In this document: piece after piece, positions 1 to 7,190 of the stretch
Position numbering within the stretch: the stretch's first letter is position 1
Layout of the letters: each line of letters begins with the position of its first letter
The notes under the pieces: model-generated
What the model saw: only the letters and a program-made list of their open reading frames with translations
What the model was told of the DNA's origin: nothing
Databases searched by the model: none
Made by a program: the position numbers and the translations under genes
Assembly (NCBI GenBank): GCA_021774355.1
Contig: JAJFJE010000337.1
Location: 1 to 8,043, forward strand
DNA length: 8,043 bases
Reading direction: 5' to 3'
Origin: Alphaproteobacteria bacterium
Lineage (GTDB): Bacteria; Pseudomonadota; Alphaproteobacteria; Zavarziniales; Zavarziniaceae

Positions 1-996
1 CGGGCGCACCGCCCGGGCCGTCGCGCCGAACCCGGTCTGGGCGAAGCGCCCCGTAATCTTGAGTTTCTCCCGGTTACCAAAGAGGTTGCGGTGCTCCCAG
101 AACGCCTTGGTGCCGAAGCCTTCGCCGGTGGTGTAGGTCAGGCCGCCGCCGACCGTGCGTGGCGGCGCCTCGCCCACGCTCACCACGACGGGCGCCAGGC
201 CGTCCGCCGCGGGCTGTTCCAAGGCGATCGACACGGTTCGGAAGATTGCCGAATTGACCAGCCGCAGGCGGGTCTTTTCGACCAGGTCCATGTCGACGGG
301 GTCGCCCGCGTGCCATTCGATCATGGCGGCGGCGGCGGCTTCGTCCAGGCGGTCGAGGCCGTCGAAACGGGTCGTGCCGAACCGGGCCGGCGGCCCGGGA
401 TCGACGGTCAGGGCCACAGTGATGACCTGGGCCGCGCGGTCCAGCACGGCGTCGCGGCCGGCGATCTGCGCGAAGGGGCGGCCCTGGCGGCCGAGCGTGG
501 CGACGATCAGGGCTTCGGCGTCGAGCACCGACTGGGCCTGCCATTTCTTGCCCTCGACCAGGGGCATGGCATCCGCCGGCGGCCGCAGCGCCGGGTCGAG
601 CGGGGCCCCGGCGGTGTCGAGCAGGCGGACCTCGCCCACCCGGTAGCGTTGATTGGCGGTCACCGTGAGCGAGGCCAGCGCCGGGCTGCGTTCGTCGTCG
701 ACGGCGCCGGTGATCTCGGCATCGTAATAGCCGAAGGCGTTGAGCACCTTGGTCGCCAATTCGATATCAGTCTTCAGGCGGGCGGCCAGGGCAGTGATGC
801 TGGGCGGCGGCTTGTCCTTCAGGGCGAGCAACTGGCTGCCGCCGTCGAACAGCGCCTGGGTGGTCTTGCTGGGCAGGCCGTCGACCGCGACCCGATAGGC
901 GATCTCGTCGCCGGTTGCCGGCGGTCCGGCAATCAGCTGGGCGACCAGGGCGACCAGGGCGATGCCGACGCTGCGCAGGGCCGTCCGGGCAGTCAT
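1..996 (-). CDS. tamA: TamA-family outer-membrane assembly protein, N-terminal part (runs off the left edge)
   Basis: An open frame of 332 codons runs from ATG at 996 to the window edge with no stop, so the C-terminal barrel is missing here. Residues 1 to about 29 form a signal peptide (basic start, hydrophobic ALVALVAQLIA). Residues about 33-112, 115-200 and 204-275 look like three POTRA domains, the number typical of TamA; the first contains FGYYDAEI (88-95). At 281-294 the GEAPPRTVGGGLTYTT region, followed by GFGTKAFWEHRNLFGNRE, is the hallmark entry into the barrel of the Omp85/BamA superfamily. TamA acts in the outer membrane, with inner-membrane TamB, in assembling some outer-membrane proteins and probably in lipid transport. 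No tamB is visible; it could lie downstream, outside the window. No Shine-Dalgarno is evident before the ATG; the only in-frame alternative nearby is a TTG two codons upstream. BamA is less likely because BamA has five POTRA domains and this protein starts with three. Confidence 0.9.
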   Translation of the reverse strand, partial: MTARTALRSVGIALVALVAQLIAGPPATGDEIAYRVAVDGLPSKTTQALFDGGSQLLALKDKPPPSITALAARLKTDIELATKVLNAFGYYDAEITGAVDDERSPALASLTVTANQRYRVGEVRLLDTAGAPLDPALRPPADAMPLVEGKKWQAQSVLDAEALIVATLGRQGRPFAQIAGRDAVLDRAAQVITVALTVDPGPPARFGTTRFDGLDRLDEAAAAAMIEWHAGDPVDMDLVEKTRLRLVNSAIFRTVSIALEQPAADGLAPVVVSVGEAPPRTVGGGLTYTTGEGFGTKAFWEHRNLFGNREKLKITGRFAQTGFGATARAVRP

Positions 997-1013
997 GCGC
1001 AAGCCGTCGGGCG

Positions 1014-1043
1014 TGGACGGGATCGGCCGGTTCCGCGTAAGCT
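1014..1043 (+). promoter_or_regulatory. Weak candidate promoter for pyrD
   Basis: TGGACG (1014-1019), an 18-base spacer and TAAGCT (1038-1043) are a poor-to-fair match to sigma70 elements. The -10 ends 10 bases before the pyrD ATG, so transcription from here would give an almost leaderless mRNA, which would fit the lack of a Shine-Dalgarno. Only 57 bases separate the divergent tamA and pyrD starts, so any pyrD promoter must lie here or inside tamA. In GC-rich DNA such matches arise easily by chance. Confidence 0.2.
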
Positions 1044-1053
1044 GCTCGCCATC

Positions 1054-2115
1054 ATGATCCCGTCTGCTCGCCCCATTGGCTGGTATGCTCTGGCCTGGCC
1101 CGTCCTGCGCCGCCTCGATCCCGAAGACGCCCATCGCCTGGCCCTGAGGGCCCTGGCGCTGGGGCTGATGCCGCCGGTCCGCCGGCCGACCTTACCCCGT
1201 CTGGCGACCACCCGCCTGGGGCTGCATTTTTCCCAGCCCGTGGGTCTGGCCGCCGGCTTCGACAAGAACGCGGTGGCGATCGCGGGCCTGGCGCGGCTGG
1301 GTTTCGGCTTCCTCGAACTTGGCGGAGTAACCCCCCGTCCGCAACCCGGGAATCCGCGCCCGCGCCTGTTCAGGCTGGATGAAGATCTGGCTGCGATCAA
1401 CCGCATGGGCTTCAACAATGACGGCGCCGCGGCGGTTGCCGCCCGGTTGGCGGCGGCGACCCATCGGCTGCCCCTGGGGGTCAACCTGGCCAGCAACACC
1501 GATTCGCCCCGGCCGCTTGACGACTTCATTGCCCTGGCCGCGCGCTTCGCGCCATGCGCCGATTATCTGACCATAGACGTGTCCTGCCCCAACACCCGCA
1601 ACGGCCGAATGTTCCAGGCCCCGGGGCCGCTGGCCGAACTGCTCGACGCCCTGGTCGCCGTCACCGGCGCGCGGCGCCCGCCCATGCTGGTCAAGCTGGC
1701 CGCCGACCTGACCGAAGCCGAGGCCCTGGCGATCGCCCAGGTGACCGTCGCCAAGGGCCTGGAGGGCCTGGTGGTCGCCAACACCAGCGCCGCCCGGCCC
1801 GCCGGGCTGATCTCGGCCAAGGCGGCGGAACGGGGCGGCCTCTCCGGCCGCCCGGTATTCGCCGCCGCCACCGCCCTGCTTGCCGCAATCCGCCGACAGG
1901 TCGGTCCGGCGCCGACCCTGGTCGGGGTCGGCGGGGTGTTCGATGGCCGCGACGCCTATGCCAAGATTCGCGCCGGGGCCAATCTGGTGCAGCTCTATAC
2001 CGCCCTGGTCTTTCGCGGCCCGGCGGTGGCGGTGGCGATCGCGCGAGAACTGGATCGTCTGTTGGCGGCCGATGGCTTTGCCGGCGTCGAGGCCGCCGTC
2101 GGCGCGGACCTCTAG
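1054..2115 (+). CDS. pyrD: Dihydroorotate dehydrogenase, class 2 (quinone-dependent)
   Basis: The 353-residue product oxidises dihydroorotate to orotate in pyrimidine synthesis, using FMN and passing electrons to membrane quinone. The N-terminal stretch 9-45, including LDPEDAHRLALRAL, is the membrane-associating helical extension specific to class 2. FMN and substrate motifs follow in order: AAGFDKNA (66-73), GGVTPRPQPGNPRPRLFRL (90-108), NRMGFNNDG (116-124), VKLAADL (213-219), VANTS (241-245), GGLSGRP (261-267), GVGGV (291-295) and LVQLYTALVFRGP (311-323). The odd part is the catalytic loop at 175-180, DVSCPN: Cys178 sits where characterised class 2 enzymes have the base Ser, and Asp175 where E. 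coli has an orotate-contacting Asn. The usual PGLR after PNT is replaced by RNGR. The frame stays open far upstream, but that part is antisense to tamA; ATG 1054 starts where the family starts. No clear Shine-Dalgarno is seen. The gene stands alone and is not in a pyr cluster. Confidence 0.93.
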   Translation: MIPSARPIGWYALAWPVLRRLDPEDAHRLALRALALGLMPPVRRPTLPRLATTRLGLHFSQPVGLAAGFDKNAVAIAGLARLGFGFLELGGVTPRPQPGNPRPRLFRLDEDLAAINRMGFNNDGAAAVAARLAAATHRLPLGVNLASNTDSPRPLDDFIALAARFAPCADYLTIDVSCPNTRNGRMFQAPGPLAELLDALVAVTGARRPPMLVKLAADLTEAEALAIAQVTVAKGLEGLVVANTSAARPAGLISAKAAERGGLSGRPVFAAATALLAAIRRQVGPAPTLVGVGGVFDGRDAYAKIRAGANLVQLYTALVFRGPAVAVAIARELDRLLAADGFAGVEAAVGADL

Positions 2116-2128
2116 GGGCCTCAGCCCC
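2115..2128. terminator. Small hairpin between the convergent pyrD and rhomboid stops
   Basis: GGGGC (2115-2119), loop CTCA and GCCCC (2124-2128) form a perfect 5-bp stem that includes the last base of the pyrD TAG and the whole rhomboid stop codon. Being symmetric it could act on both converging transcripts. There is no U-tract on either side, so it is weak as an intrinsic terminator and may be chance. Confidence 0.2.
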
Positions 2129-2792
2129 AGGGGCCGCGCGGCAGGCGCGGGCGGAACAGCGACAGCAGGACCAGCCCGGCGACAAAGCCGCCGACATGGG
2201 CGAGCCAGGCGATATGGTCGGCAGTGGCCGCCCCGCTGAAGCCGTCGACCAGTTGCACCCCGAACCACAGGCCGATGACCAGATAGGCGGGAACCGGCAG
2301 CGGCAGGATCCCGACCAGCACGACCACGCGCTGGCGGGGAAACAGCCGCAGATAGGCGCCGAGTATGCCGGAAATGGCGCCCGATGCGCCGATCAGCGGG
2401 TCGTGGGACAGCGGCGCCGCCAGGCCCTGGGCAAGCCCCGCCAGGGCCGCGCAGAGCAGGTAGAAGACAATGAACCGCAGGCGCCCCAGCACGTCCTCGA
2501 CATTGTTGCCGAAGATCCACAGGAACAACAGGTTGCCGCCGATATGCCAGATGTCGCCGTGCAGGAACGCATAGGTCACCAGGCTCGCGGCGGCCGGCAC
2601 CGCGCCGATGTCGTAGCCCGCCGGCAGGCCCTGGAACAGGAAAAGCGGTACGAAGCCGAAGCGCAGGGCATCGATATCCGCGTGTCCCGTGGTCTGCTGC
2701 CACAGGAAGACCAGGATATTGGCGCCGATCAGCAGGAGGGTGACGACGGGCAGGCGGCGGGTCGGCAGGCCGTCGGCCAGGGGCAGGACCAC
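2121..2792 (-). CDS. Rhomboid-family intramembrane serine protease
   Basis: The 223-residue inner-membrane protein has about six hydrophobic segments and no added cytoplasmic domain. Rhomboids cut membrane-anchored substrates within or near their transmembrane helix. Visible active-site elements: WHIGGNLLFLWIFGNNVED (82-100), carrying the conserved His83 and Asn87; GASG (135-138), giving the nucleophile Ser137; and AHVGGF (198-203), giving the catalytic His199. Both dyad residues are present, so it is predicted to be active. The frame is open upstream to 3068, but that part is a shadow of the methyltransferase gene. The real start is most likely GTG at 2792, one base after the preceding TGA (TGA-C-GTG), leaving a short polar N-terminus before the first helix (VVTLLLIGANILVFLW, 16-31). 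It is last in the five-gene block and probably depends on translational coupling. The substrate is unknown. Confidence 0.9.
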   Translation of the reverse strand: MVLPLADGLPTRRLPVVTLLLIGANILVFLWQQTTGHADIDALRFGFVPLFLFQGLPAGYDIGAVPAAASLVTYAFLHGDIWHIGGNLLFLWIFGNNVEDVLGRLRFIVFYLLCAALAGLAQGLAAPLSHDPLIGASGAISGILGAYLRLFPRQRVVVLVGILPLPVPAYLVIGLWFGVQLVDGFSGAATADHIAWLAHVGGFVAGLVLLSLFRPRLPRGPWG

Positions 2793-2793
2793 G

Positions 2794-3828
2794 TCAGCGT
2801 CTTTCGAACAGCAGGGCCTTGGACAGGAACGCGGGGACCGACGCGGAACGGTCCAGGCCCACGGCCCCGAACAACGCCGCCAGATCGGTGCGGGCGTAGC
2901 TCGTGAAGTAGGGTTCGTGGAACGAGCGGGGAAAATTCTCGAGCAGTGGATCGAAGGCCGCCTCGTCGCCCATCTGCAAGGCGTCGAGCAGGACCAGCCC
3001 GCCGCCCGGGCGGATGATGCGGGCCAGTTCCGCCGCCACCTGGGCGCGGATGGCCGGGGGCAATTCATGCATCAGATAGACGCATGTCACCACGTCGAAG
3101 CTGCCGTCGGCGAAGGGCAGGGCTTCGGCCTTGGCCTGGGCCAGGGTGCAGCGACCGAAGCGCGCGAGCTGCCGGCGGCTGGCGGCCAGATAGGCCGGCG
3201 ACAGGTCGATGCCGGTGACCGCAAGCTGGGGCCAGGTCGCCTTGACCTGGGCCAGAAACGCCCCCGTGCCGCAAGCGACATCGGCCAGCCGCGCCCGGCG
3301 CAGGTCGCGGCCGCGGAGCAGGCGGCGGATCAGGGGCAGGGCCTGGCGGCGCATGGCGGCGGCGCAGCCGGTGAACAGCACCTCGACCTGGTGGTCATAT
3401 AGCCGGGCCGATCGCTCGGACAGCCAGCCATCGGTTTGATAATGGAAATTCTGCAGGTAGTAGCGGGGATAGCGGCCGTCCAGCGCGGCCTTCGGCAGGT
3501 CGGCATGGCGGCCTTCGCGGCGCCGCCGGGTGGTGCGCGGCAAGTCCTCGAAAAACCGCACGGCGCCCCGGACCGCCGCCAGGGGGCGCGGGCGCAGATC
3601 CTCGGGCATGGGATAGAGCCCGGCCTCGATGTGCTCCAGGTCGCGGGCGAACAGGGCGGTCATGCCCCGTTTCAGGGCGGCGTCGATCGCCGCCTGCGCG
3701 GCCGCCGCGCGCTTGGGCGCGCCACCCTCGGCGCCCAGCGCCCGGGCCAGCCGGTTGGCCGCCAGGGACTGGCCGGTGAACCAGGCGACCCGTGCGGCTG
3801 TCGCCAGGCGATAGTGCAAGCTGCCCAT
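2794..3828 (-). CDS. SAM-dependent methyltransferase of unknown substrate with a conserved N-terminal extension
   Basis: The 344-residue protein has a class I (Rossmann) SAM-binding domain from about 178 to the end: motif I VACGTGAF (184-191), motif II GIDLS (206-210), the FDVVTCVYLMHELP strand and helix (254-267), and RPGGGLVLLD (273-282). The domain resembles UbiE/small-molecule methyltransferases more than RNA ones. Ahead of it are about 175 residues without a domain I can name. They include a helical, Arg/Ala-rich start and the striking block GRYPRYYLQNFHYQTDGW (118-135) followed by LSERSARLYDHQVEVLF (136-152), which I recall being conserved in uncharacterised methyltransferases of proteobacteria and cyanobacteria. 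ATG 3828 was chosen because it lies 4 bases after the preceding TAA and because upstream sequence is a shadow of rlmD. No signal peptide or membrane segment is seen, so a cytoplasmic enzyme is expected. Its place after two rRNA methyltransferases does not prove an RNA substrate. Confidence 0.8.
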   Translation of the reverse strand: MGSLHYRLATAARVAWFTGQSLAANRLARALGAEGGAPKRAAAAQAAIDAALKRGMTALFARDLEHIEAGLYPMPEDLRPRPLAAVRGAVRFFEDLPRTTRRRREGRHADLPKAALDGRYPRYYLQNFHYQTDGWLSERSARLYDHQVEVLFTGCAAAMRRQALPLIRRLLRGRDLRRARLADVACGTGAFLAQVKATWPQLAVTGIDLSPAYLAASRRQLARFGRCTLAQAKAEALPFADGSFDVVTCVYLMHELPPAIRAQVAAELARIIRPGGGLVLLDALQMGDEAAFDPLLENFPRSFHEPYFTSYARTDLAALFGAVGLDRSASVPAFLSKALLFERR

Positions 3829-3832
3829 CTCG

Positions 3833-5038
3833 TTACCGTTCGAACAGTGCCACCAGTTCAATATGGGCCGACCAGGCGAACTGGTCGACCGGCTGCACCG
3901 GGTGCAGGGTGAAGCCGGCATCCACCAGGATACGCGCATCCCTGGAAAATGTGGCGGGATTGCAGGACAGGGCGACGATCCGCCGGACGGCCGAAGCGGC
4001 CAGCGCCCGGCTCTGGGCGATGGCGCCCTCCCGGGGCGGGTCGATGACCACCGTGGCGTGGTCCAGGTCGGGCGCCTCCAGGGGCTCCCGGAACAGGTCC
4101 CGGCGCAGCACGGTGATGGGCTTGAGGCCGGCGGCGCCGCGCGCCGCCCGGCCCAGGGCCGCCGCCGCTGCCGCATCCTGTTCCACCGCCAGCACCGGGG
4201 CCAGACGGGCCAGGGGCAGGGTAAAGCTGCCGCAGCCGGCGAACAGGTCGACGATGCGGGCGGGGTTGCCCAGGCGGTCGCGGATGGCCGCGACCAGGGC
4301 CGCTTCGCCGGCCCGGCTGGGCTGCAGGAAGCTGCCGGGGGGAATCGTCACCGCCACGCCGTCGAAGGCGATGGTCGCCGGGCGCCGCGCGACGATGGTT
4401 TCGTCGCCCCAGCTCAGCCGCGCCAGATCCTGGTCGTCGGCAAACCGGGCGAGGCGTTCGCGGGCCGCCAGTTCGGCCCGGCCGCCACCGGTCAGGACGA
4501 CGTCCAGCCCGCCATCGGTATCGGTGACGGTCGCCGCGGCAAAGGCCAGCGGCCCGGCCAGGGCGCGCAGGGGATCGACCAGGCGGGCTATGGCCGGGGC
4601 GAGCACCGGGCATTCGGCAAGATCGACCAGGCGGGCGCTGCGCCGTTCGTGGAATCCCAGCAAAACCCGCCGGCCCAGGCGCAGGACGGCAAAGCGGGCC
4701 CGTCGCCGCGCCCCCGGCGGCAGGCTCACAGTGGGCAGGACGATCGCCTGGTCCAGGCCGCGCTGGCCCAGGGCGTCGGCGACCAGCCGGCGCTTCCATG
4801 CCGCCGCCGCCGGTGCCGCCAGATGCTGGATCTGGCAGCCGCCGCAGGTGCCGAAATGGCGGCAGGGCGCCGCCACCCGGTCAGGCGAAGGCGCCAGCAC
4901 CTGGGCCGTGCCGCCGGTCAGGCGCAGCCGCTCGCCGGGCAGCACGAAGGGAATGTGGCGGATCGTGTCGCCGACCCCGGCGACCCCGTCGCCCTGGGCA
5001 CCCAGGCGTTCCACCACGGTTTCGACCGGCTCAGCCAT
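3833..5038 (-). CDS. rlmD: 23S rRNA uracil-C5 methyltransferase, RlmD/RumA-TrmA family
   Basis: The 401-residue cytoplasmic enzyme transfers a methyl from SAM to C5 of a uracil in RNA, by family most likely U1939 of 23S rRNA. Residues 1 to about 55 form a TRAM RNA-binding domain (LGAQGDGVA, HIPFVLPGERL). A [4Fe-4S] site is visible as Cys59, Cys65 and Cys68 (CRHFGTCGGCQIQ) plus Cys143. The catalytic half has SFLQPS (236-241), the SAM loop DLFAGCGSFTLP (274-285), DPPREG (333-338), the nucleophile Cys359 in LSCNPATFSRD (357-367) and the general base Glu394 in HIELVALFER. All key residues are intact; it is somewhat shorter than the E. coli enzyme. The ATG overlaps the tlyA stop by 8 bases (ATGGCTGA), which suggests coupled translation. 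Which uridine is modified (U1939, U747 or tRNA U54) cannot be decided from sequence; the Fe-S motif with a TRAM domain favours RlmD-like over TrmA. Confidence 0.88.
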   Translation of the reverse strand: MAEPVETVVERLGAQGDGVAGVGDTIRHIPFVLPGERLRLTGGTAQVLAPSPDRVAAPCRHFGTCGGCQIQHLAAPAAAAWKRRLVADALGQRGLDQAIVLPTVSLPPGARRRARFAVLRLGRRVLLGFHERRSARLVDLAECPVLAPAIARLVDPLRALAGPLAFAAATVTDTDGGLDVVLTGGGRAELAARERLARFADDQDLARLSWGDETIVARRPATIAFDGVAVTIPPGSFLQPSRAGEAALVAAIRDRLGNPARIVDLFAGCGSFTLPLARLAPVLAVEQDAAAAAALGRAARGAAGLKPITVLRRDLFREPLEAPDLDHATVVIDPPREGAIAQSRALAASAVRRIVALSCNPATFSRDARILVDAGFTLHPVQPVDQFAWSAHIELVALFER

Positions 5039-5771
5039 TGCGGGCCCCGGCGATCAGGAATTCGACATTGCCCTCGGGGCCGGTGATCGGGCTGGCGGTC
5101 ACGCCCAGGACCTGCCAGCCGGGACGGGCCGCCAGCCAGTCGGCGATGCGCGCGCAGACCTCCTGGTGCAGCGCCGGGTCGCGGACCACGCCGCCCTTGC
5201 CGACCCGGGCCTTGCCGACTTCGAATTGCGGCTTGATCAGGGCTACCAGATGGGCCCCGGGTCGGGTCAGGGCGAGCGCCGCCGGCAGCACCGTCTCGAG
5301 GCCGATGAAGCTGGCATCGCAGACCACCAGGTCGATCGGCTCGGGGATGGAGGCCGGGCTCAGATGGCGGGCATTGGTGCGCTCGTGGACCACCACCCGG
5401 GGATCGGTGCGCAGCGACCAGGCCAACTGGCCGTGGCCGACATCGACGGCATAGACCCGGGCGGCGCCGCGACTCAGCAACACGTCGGTGAAGCCGCCGG
5501 TCGAGGCGCCGACGTCCAGCCCGACCCGGCCGGCGACCGGCAGGGCAAAATGGCGCAGGCCATGATCCAGCTTGAGCCCCCCGCGCGAGACCCAGGGATG
5601 GTCGTGGCCCTTGACCGTCAGGGGGGTATCGTCGGCCAGGGCTTCGCCGGCCTTGTCGATCCGCCTGGTGCCGGAATAGACGAGGCCGGCCAGGATCAGG
5701 GCCTGGGCGCGGCTACGGCTCTCCACCAGGCCGCGTGCGACCAGCAAGTGATCGGCCCGCTGCCGGCTCAT
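5031..5771 (-). CDS. tlyA: TlyA-family rRNA cytidine-2'-O-methyltransferase
   Basis: The 246-residue protein has an N-terminal S4 RNA-binding domain (about 4-63: RADHLLVARGLVESRSRAQA, then an LILAG-VYSG turn) and a C-terminal FtsJ-like Rossmann methyltransferase. Motifs: the linker WVSRGGLKLDHGL (60-72), SAM loop LDVGASTGGFTDVLLSRGA (85-103), AVDVGHGQL (108-116), CDASFI (151-156), ALIKPQFE (177-184) and GNVEFL (234-239). The K-D-K-E tetrad of 2'-O-methyltransferases is present as Lys67, Asp152, Lys180 and Glu237. Characterised TlyA methylates the 2'-OH of C1409 in 16S rRNA and, in the longer type, C1920 in 23S rRNA; loss gives capreomycin/viomycin resistance in mycobacteria. The older name hemolysin is probably a misnomer. 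ATG 5771 overlaps the stop of the exporter gene (ATGA), and the stop overlaps the start of rlmD, so translational coupling is likely on both sides. Confidence 0.93.
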   Translation of the reverse strand: MSRQRADHLLVARGLVESRSRAQALILAGLVYSGTRRIDKAGEALADDTPLTVKGHDHPWVSRGGLKLDHGLRHFALPVAGRVGLDVGASTGGFTDVLLSRGAARVYAVDVGHGQLAWSLRTDPRVVVHERTNARHLSPASIPEPIDLVVCDASFIGLETVLPAALALTRPGAHLVALIKPQFEVGKARVGKGGVVRDPALHQEVCARIADWLAARPGWQVLGVTASPITGPEGNVEFLIAGARNG

Positions 5772-7189
5772 GTGCCGAAGGCCTGGCGGAAGGCGGGAAT
5801 GGTGGCGCGCCGGGAAAAGCGGGTGATCAGGGCGCTGGCGACCAGGGCCAGGGCCAGCACGATGCCCAGCCAGATGCCCGGCCCGCCCAGGCCCAGGGGA
5901 AAGGCGAACAGCCAGCAGGCGGGCAGGCCGATCACCCAGTAGCCGACCATGGCAAAGGCCAGGGGCACCCGCGTGTCCTTCAGCCCGCGCAGGATGTTGA
6001 CCATGATCACCTGGCTGGCGTCGGCCGCCTGGAACACCGCCGCGAACACCAGGAAGGTCCGCGCATGGTCGCGCACGGCGCGGTTGGCCGGGCTGGTCAG
6101 GTCGGCCAGGAACAGGCCGATCAGGGTGTCGGGCGCCAGCACCATGATCAGCCCCATGGTGCCCATGAAGCCGACCCCCAGGACCAGGGCCGTCCAGCCG
6201 GTCCGCCCGACCGCCGCCGGCTGTCCGGCACCGGCGGCGAGGCCGACCCGGATGCCGCCGGCCTGGCCGATCCCCAAGGCGCACATGAAGGTCGCCGAGG
6301 CGATCTGCAGGGCGATCTGATAGGCGGCAAGCTCCTGCGGGCCGATCAGGCCCATCATCTGGGCGGCGCCGGAAAACAGCAGGATTTCGAACAGCAGGGC
6401 AAGGCCGATGGGCAGGCCCAGGCGAAAGACCTCGGCCAGCCGGCTCCAGTCGGCCCGCCACAGCCGGCCGAACAGGTGAAAGCGCCGGAACCGCCGGTCC
6501 CAGCTGAGGAAGCCGACCAGGGCGGCCAGCGCCACCAGGCCGGACAGGGTGGAGGCCAGGCCGGCACCGACCACGCCCAGCCGGGGCAGGCCCCAGGCGC
6601 CGAACACCAGGCCATAGACCAGGACCCCGTTCAGCGGCACCTGTAGAAGGGCGATGGCGACGGCTTCGCGCGGCCGGCCATAGGTCGCGGTAAAGCTGCG
6701 CAGCACCACGAACCAGGCCCCGGTCAGGGCGGTCGGCGCGACGGTCGCAACATAGGCCGCGGCGTCTGCGGCCAGGGCCGGGCGGTGCCCGAACCACAGC
6801 AGTACCGGTTCGAAGCGGCCCAGCAGGACGAGCACCGGCAGGCCGGCCAGGGCAACGGCCCACAGGCCCTGGCGGACGGTGCGCCGGACCTCGCGCAGGT
6901 GATGCTGCCGGCGGCCGACGGCAAAGGCCATCAGGGGTGTCGCGCCGATGGCGATGCCGATCAGCACCATGGTCGGGACGATCACCACCGAAAAGCCCAG
7001 CGCGCCGGCGGCCAGGGCGTCGGGTCCCAGCCAGCCCAGCATGATCGTGTCGGTGGTGATGATCAGCACCGCGCCCAGCTGGCTGACCGCCAGCGGCACG
7101 CCCAGGCCGAGCAGCGCCCGCGCCTCGCCGGCGAAGGAGTGCGCCGGCGGCGGCAGGTCGGACGGGGTGCGGCTCGGGGCAAGGATCAT
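5768..7189 (-). CDS. MATE-family multidrug/cation antiporter (NorM-like)
   Basis: The 473-residue inner-membrane protein has about 12 hydrophobic helices arranged as two similar halves. The halves begin at LGLGVPLAVSQLGAVL (27-42) and FRLGLPIGLALLFEIL (255-270). Family features include DTIMLGWLGPDALAA (47-61), LQVPLNGVLVYGLVFG (182-197), the conserved acidic Glu268 in the seventh helix, and the ADASQV...ILRGLKDTR region (389-407), where the Asp matches the conserved acidic residue of NorM-type transporters. These proteins use Na+ or H+ gradients to export cationic drugs or metabolites; this substrate is unknown. ATG 7189 is the start because the frame before it shows no family sequence and the hydrophobic core begins about 25 residues in. 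No Shine-Dalgarno precedes it. It is first in the five-gene block and overlaps tlyA by 4 bases. An exporter heading an rRNA-methyltransferase operon is suggestive of an antibiotic link but could be incidental. Confidence 0.9.
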   Translation of the reverse strand: MILAPSRTPSDLPPPAHSFAGEARALLGLGVPLAVSQLGAVLIITTDTIMLGWLGPDALAAGALGFSVVIVPTMVLIGIAIGATPLMAFAVGRRQHHLREVRRTVRQGLWAVALAGLPVLVLLGRFEPVLLWFGHRPALAADAAAYVATVAPTALTGAWFVVLRSFTATYGRPREAVAIALLQVPLNGVLVYGLVFGAWGLPRLGVVGAGLASTLSGLVALAALVGFLSWDRRFRRFHLFGRLWRADWSRLAEVFRLGLPIGLALLFEILLFSGAAQMMGLIGPQELAAYQIALQIASATFMCALGIGQAGGIRVGLAAGAGQPAAVGRTGWTALVLGVGFMGTMGLIMVLAPDTLIGLFLADLTSPANRAVRDHARTFLVFAAVFQAADASQVIMVNILRGLKDTRVPLAFAMVGYWVIGLPACWLFAFPLGLGGPGIWLGIVLALALVASALITRFSRRATIPAFRQAFGT

Positions 7190-7190
7190 G

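Noticed and set aside
941..958. Tandem 9-base repeat (GCGACCAGG twice) as a possible phase-variable repeat in tamA.
   Set aside because: Only two copies, a multiple of three bases, and it simply encodes repeated ALV in the hydrophobic core of the signal peptide.
91..1053. Long open frame running in frame into pyrD, which could suggest a much larger fusion protein.
   Set aside because: It is exactly antisense to tamA, whose coding frame is well supported, and its translation has no recognisable motif. GC-rich codon use keeps the opposite strand open.
1192..2703. Long minus-strand frame spanning pyrD and the rhomboid region.
   Set aside because: Its translation is low-complexity Gly/Arg/Gln-rich sequence, while pyrD and the rhomboid have clear family motifs in other frames.
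2793..3068. Upstream 92-codon extension of the rhomboid frame as a cytoplasmic domain.
   Set aside because: It overlaps the methyltransferase C-terminus in another frame and reads as Arg/Pro/Cys-rich shadow sequence.
3792..5942. 716-codon plus-strand frame across rlmD and tlyA.
   Set aside because: The Arg/Ser/Ala-rich translation has no motifs. The minus-strand genes carry intact catalytic residues.
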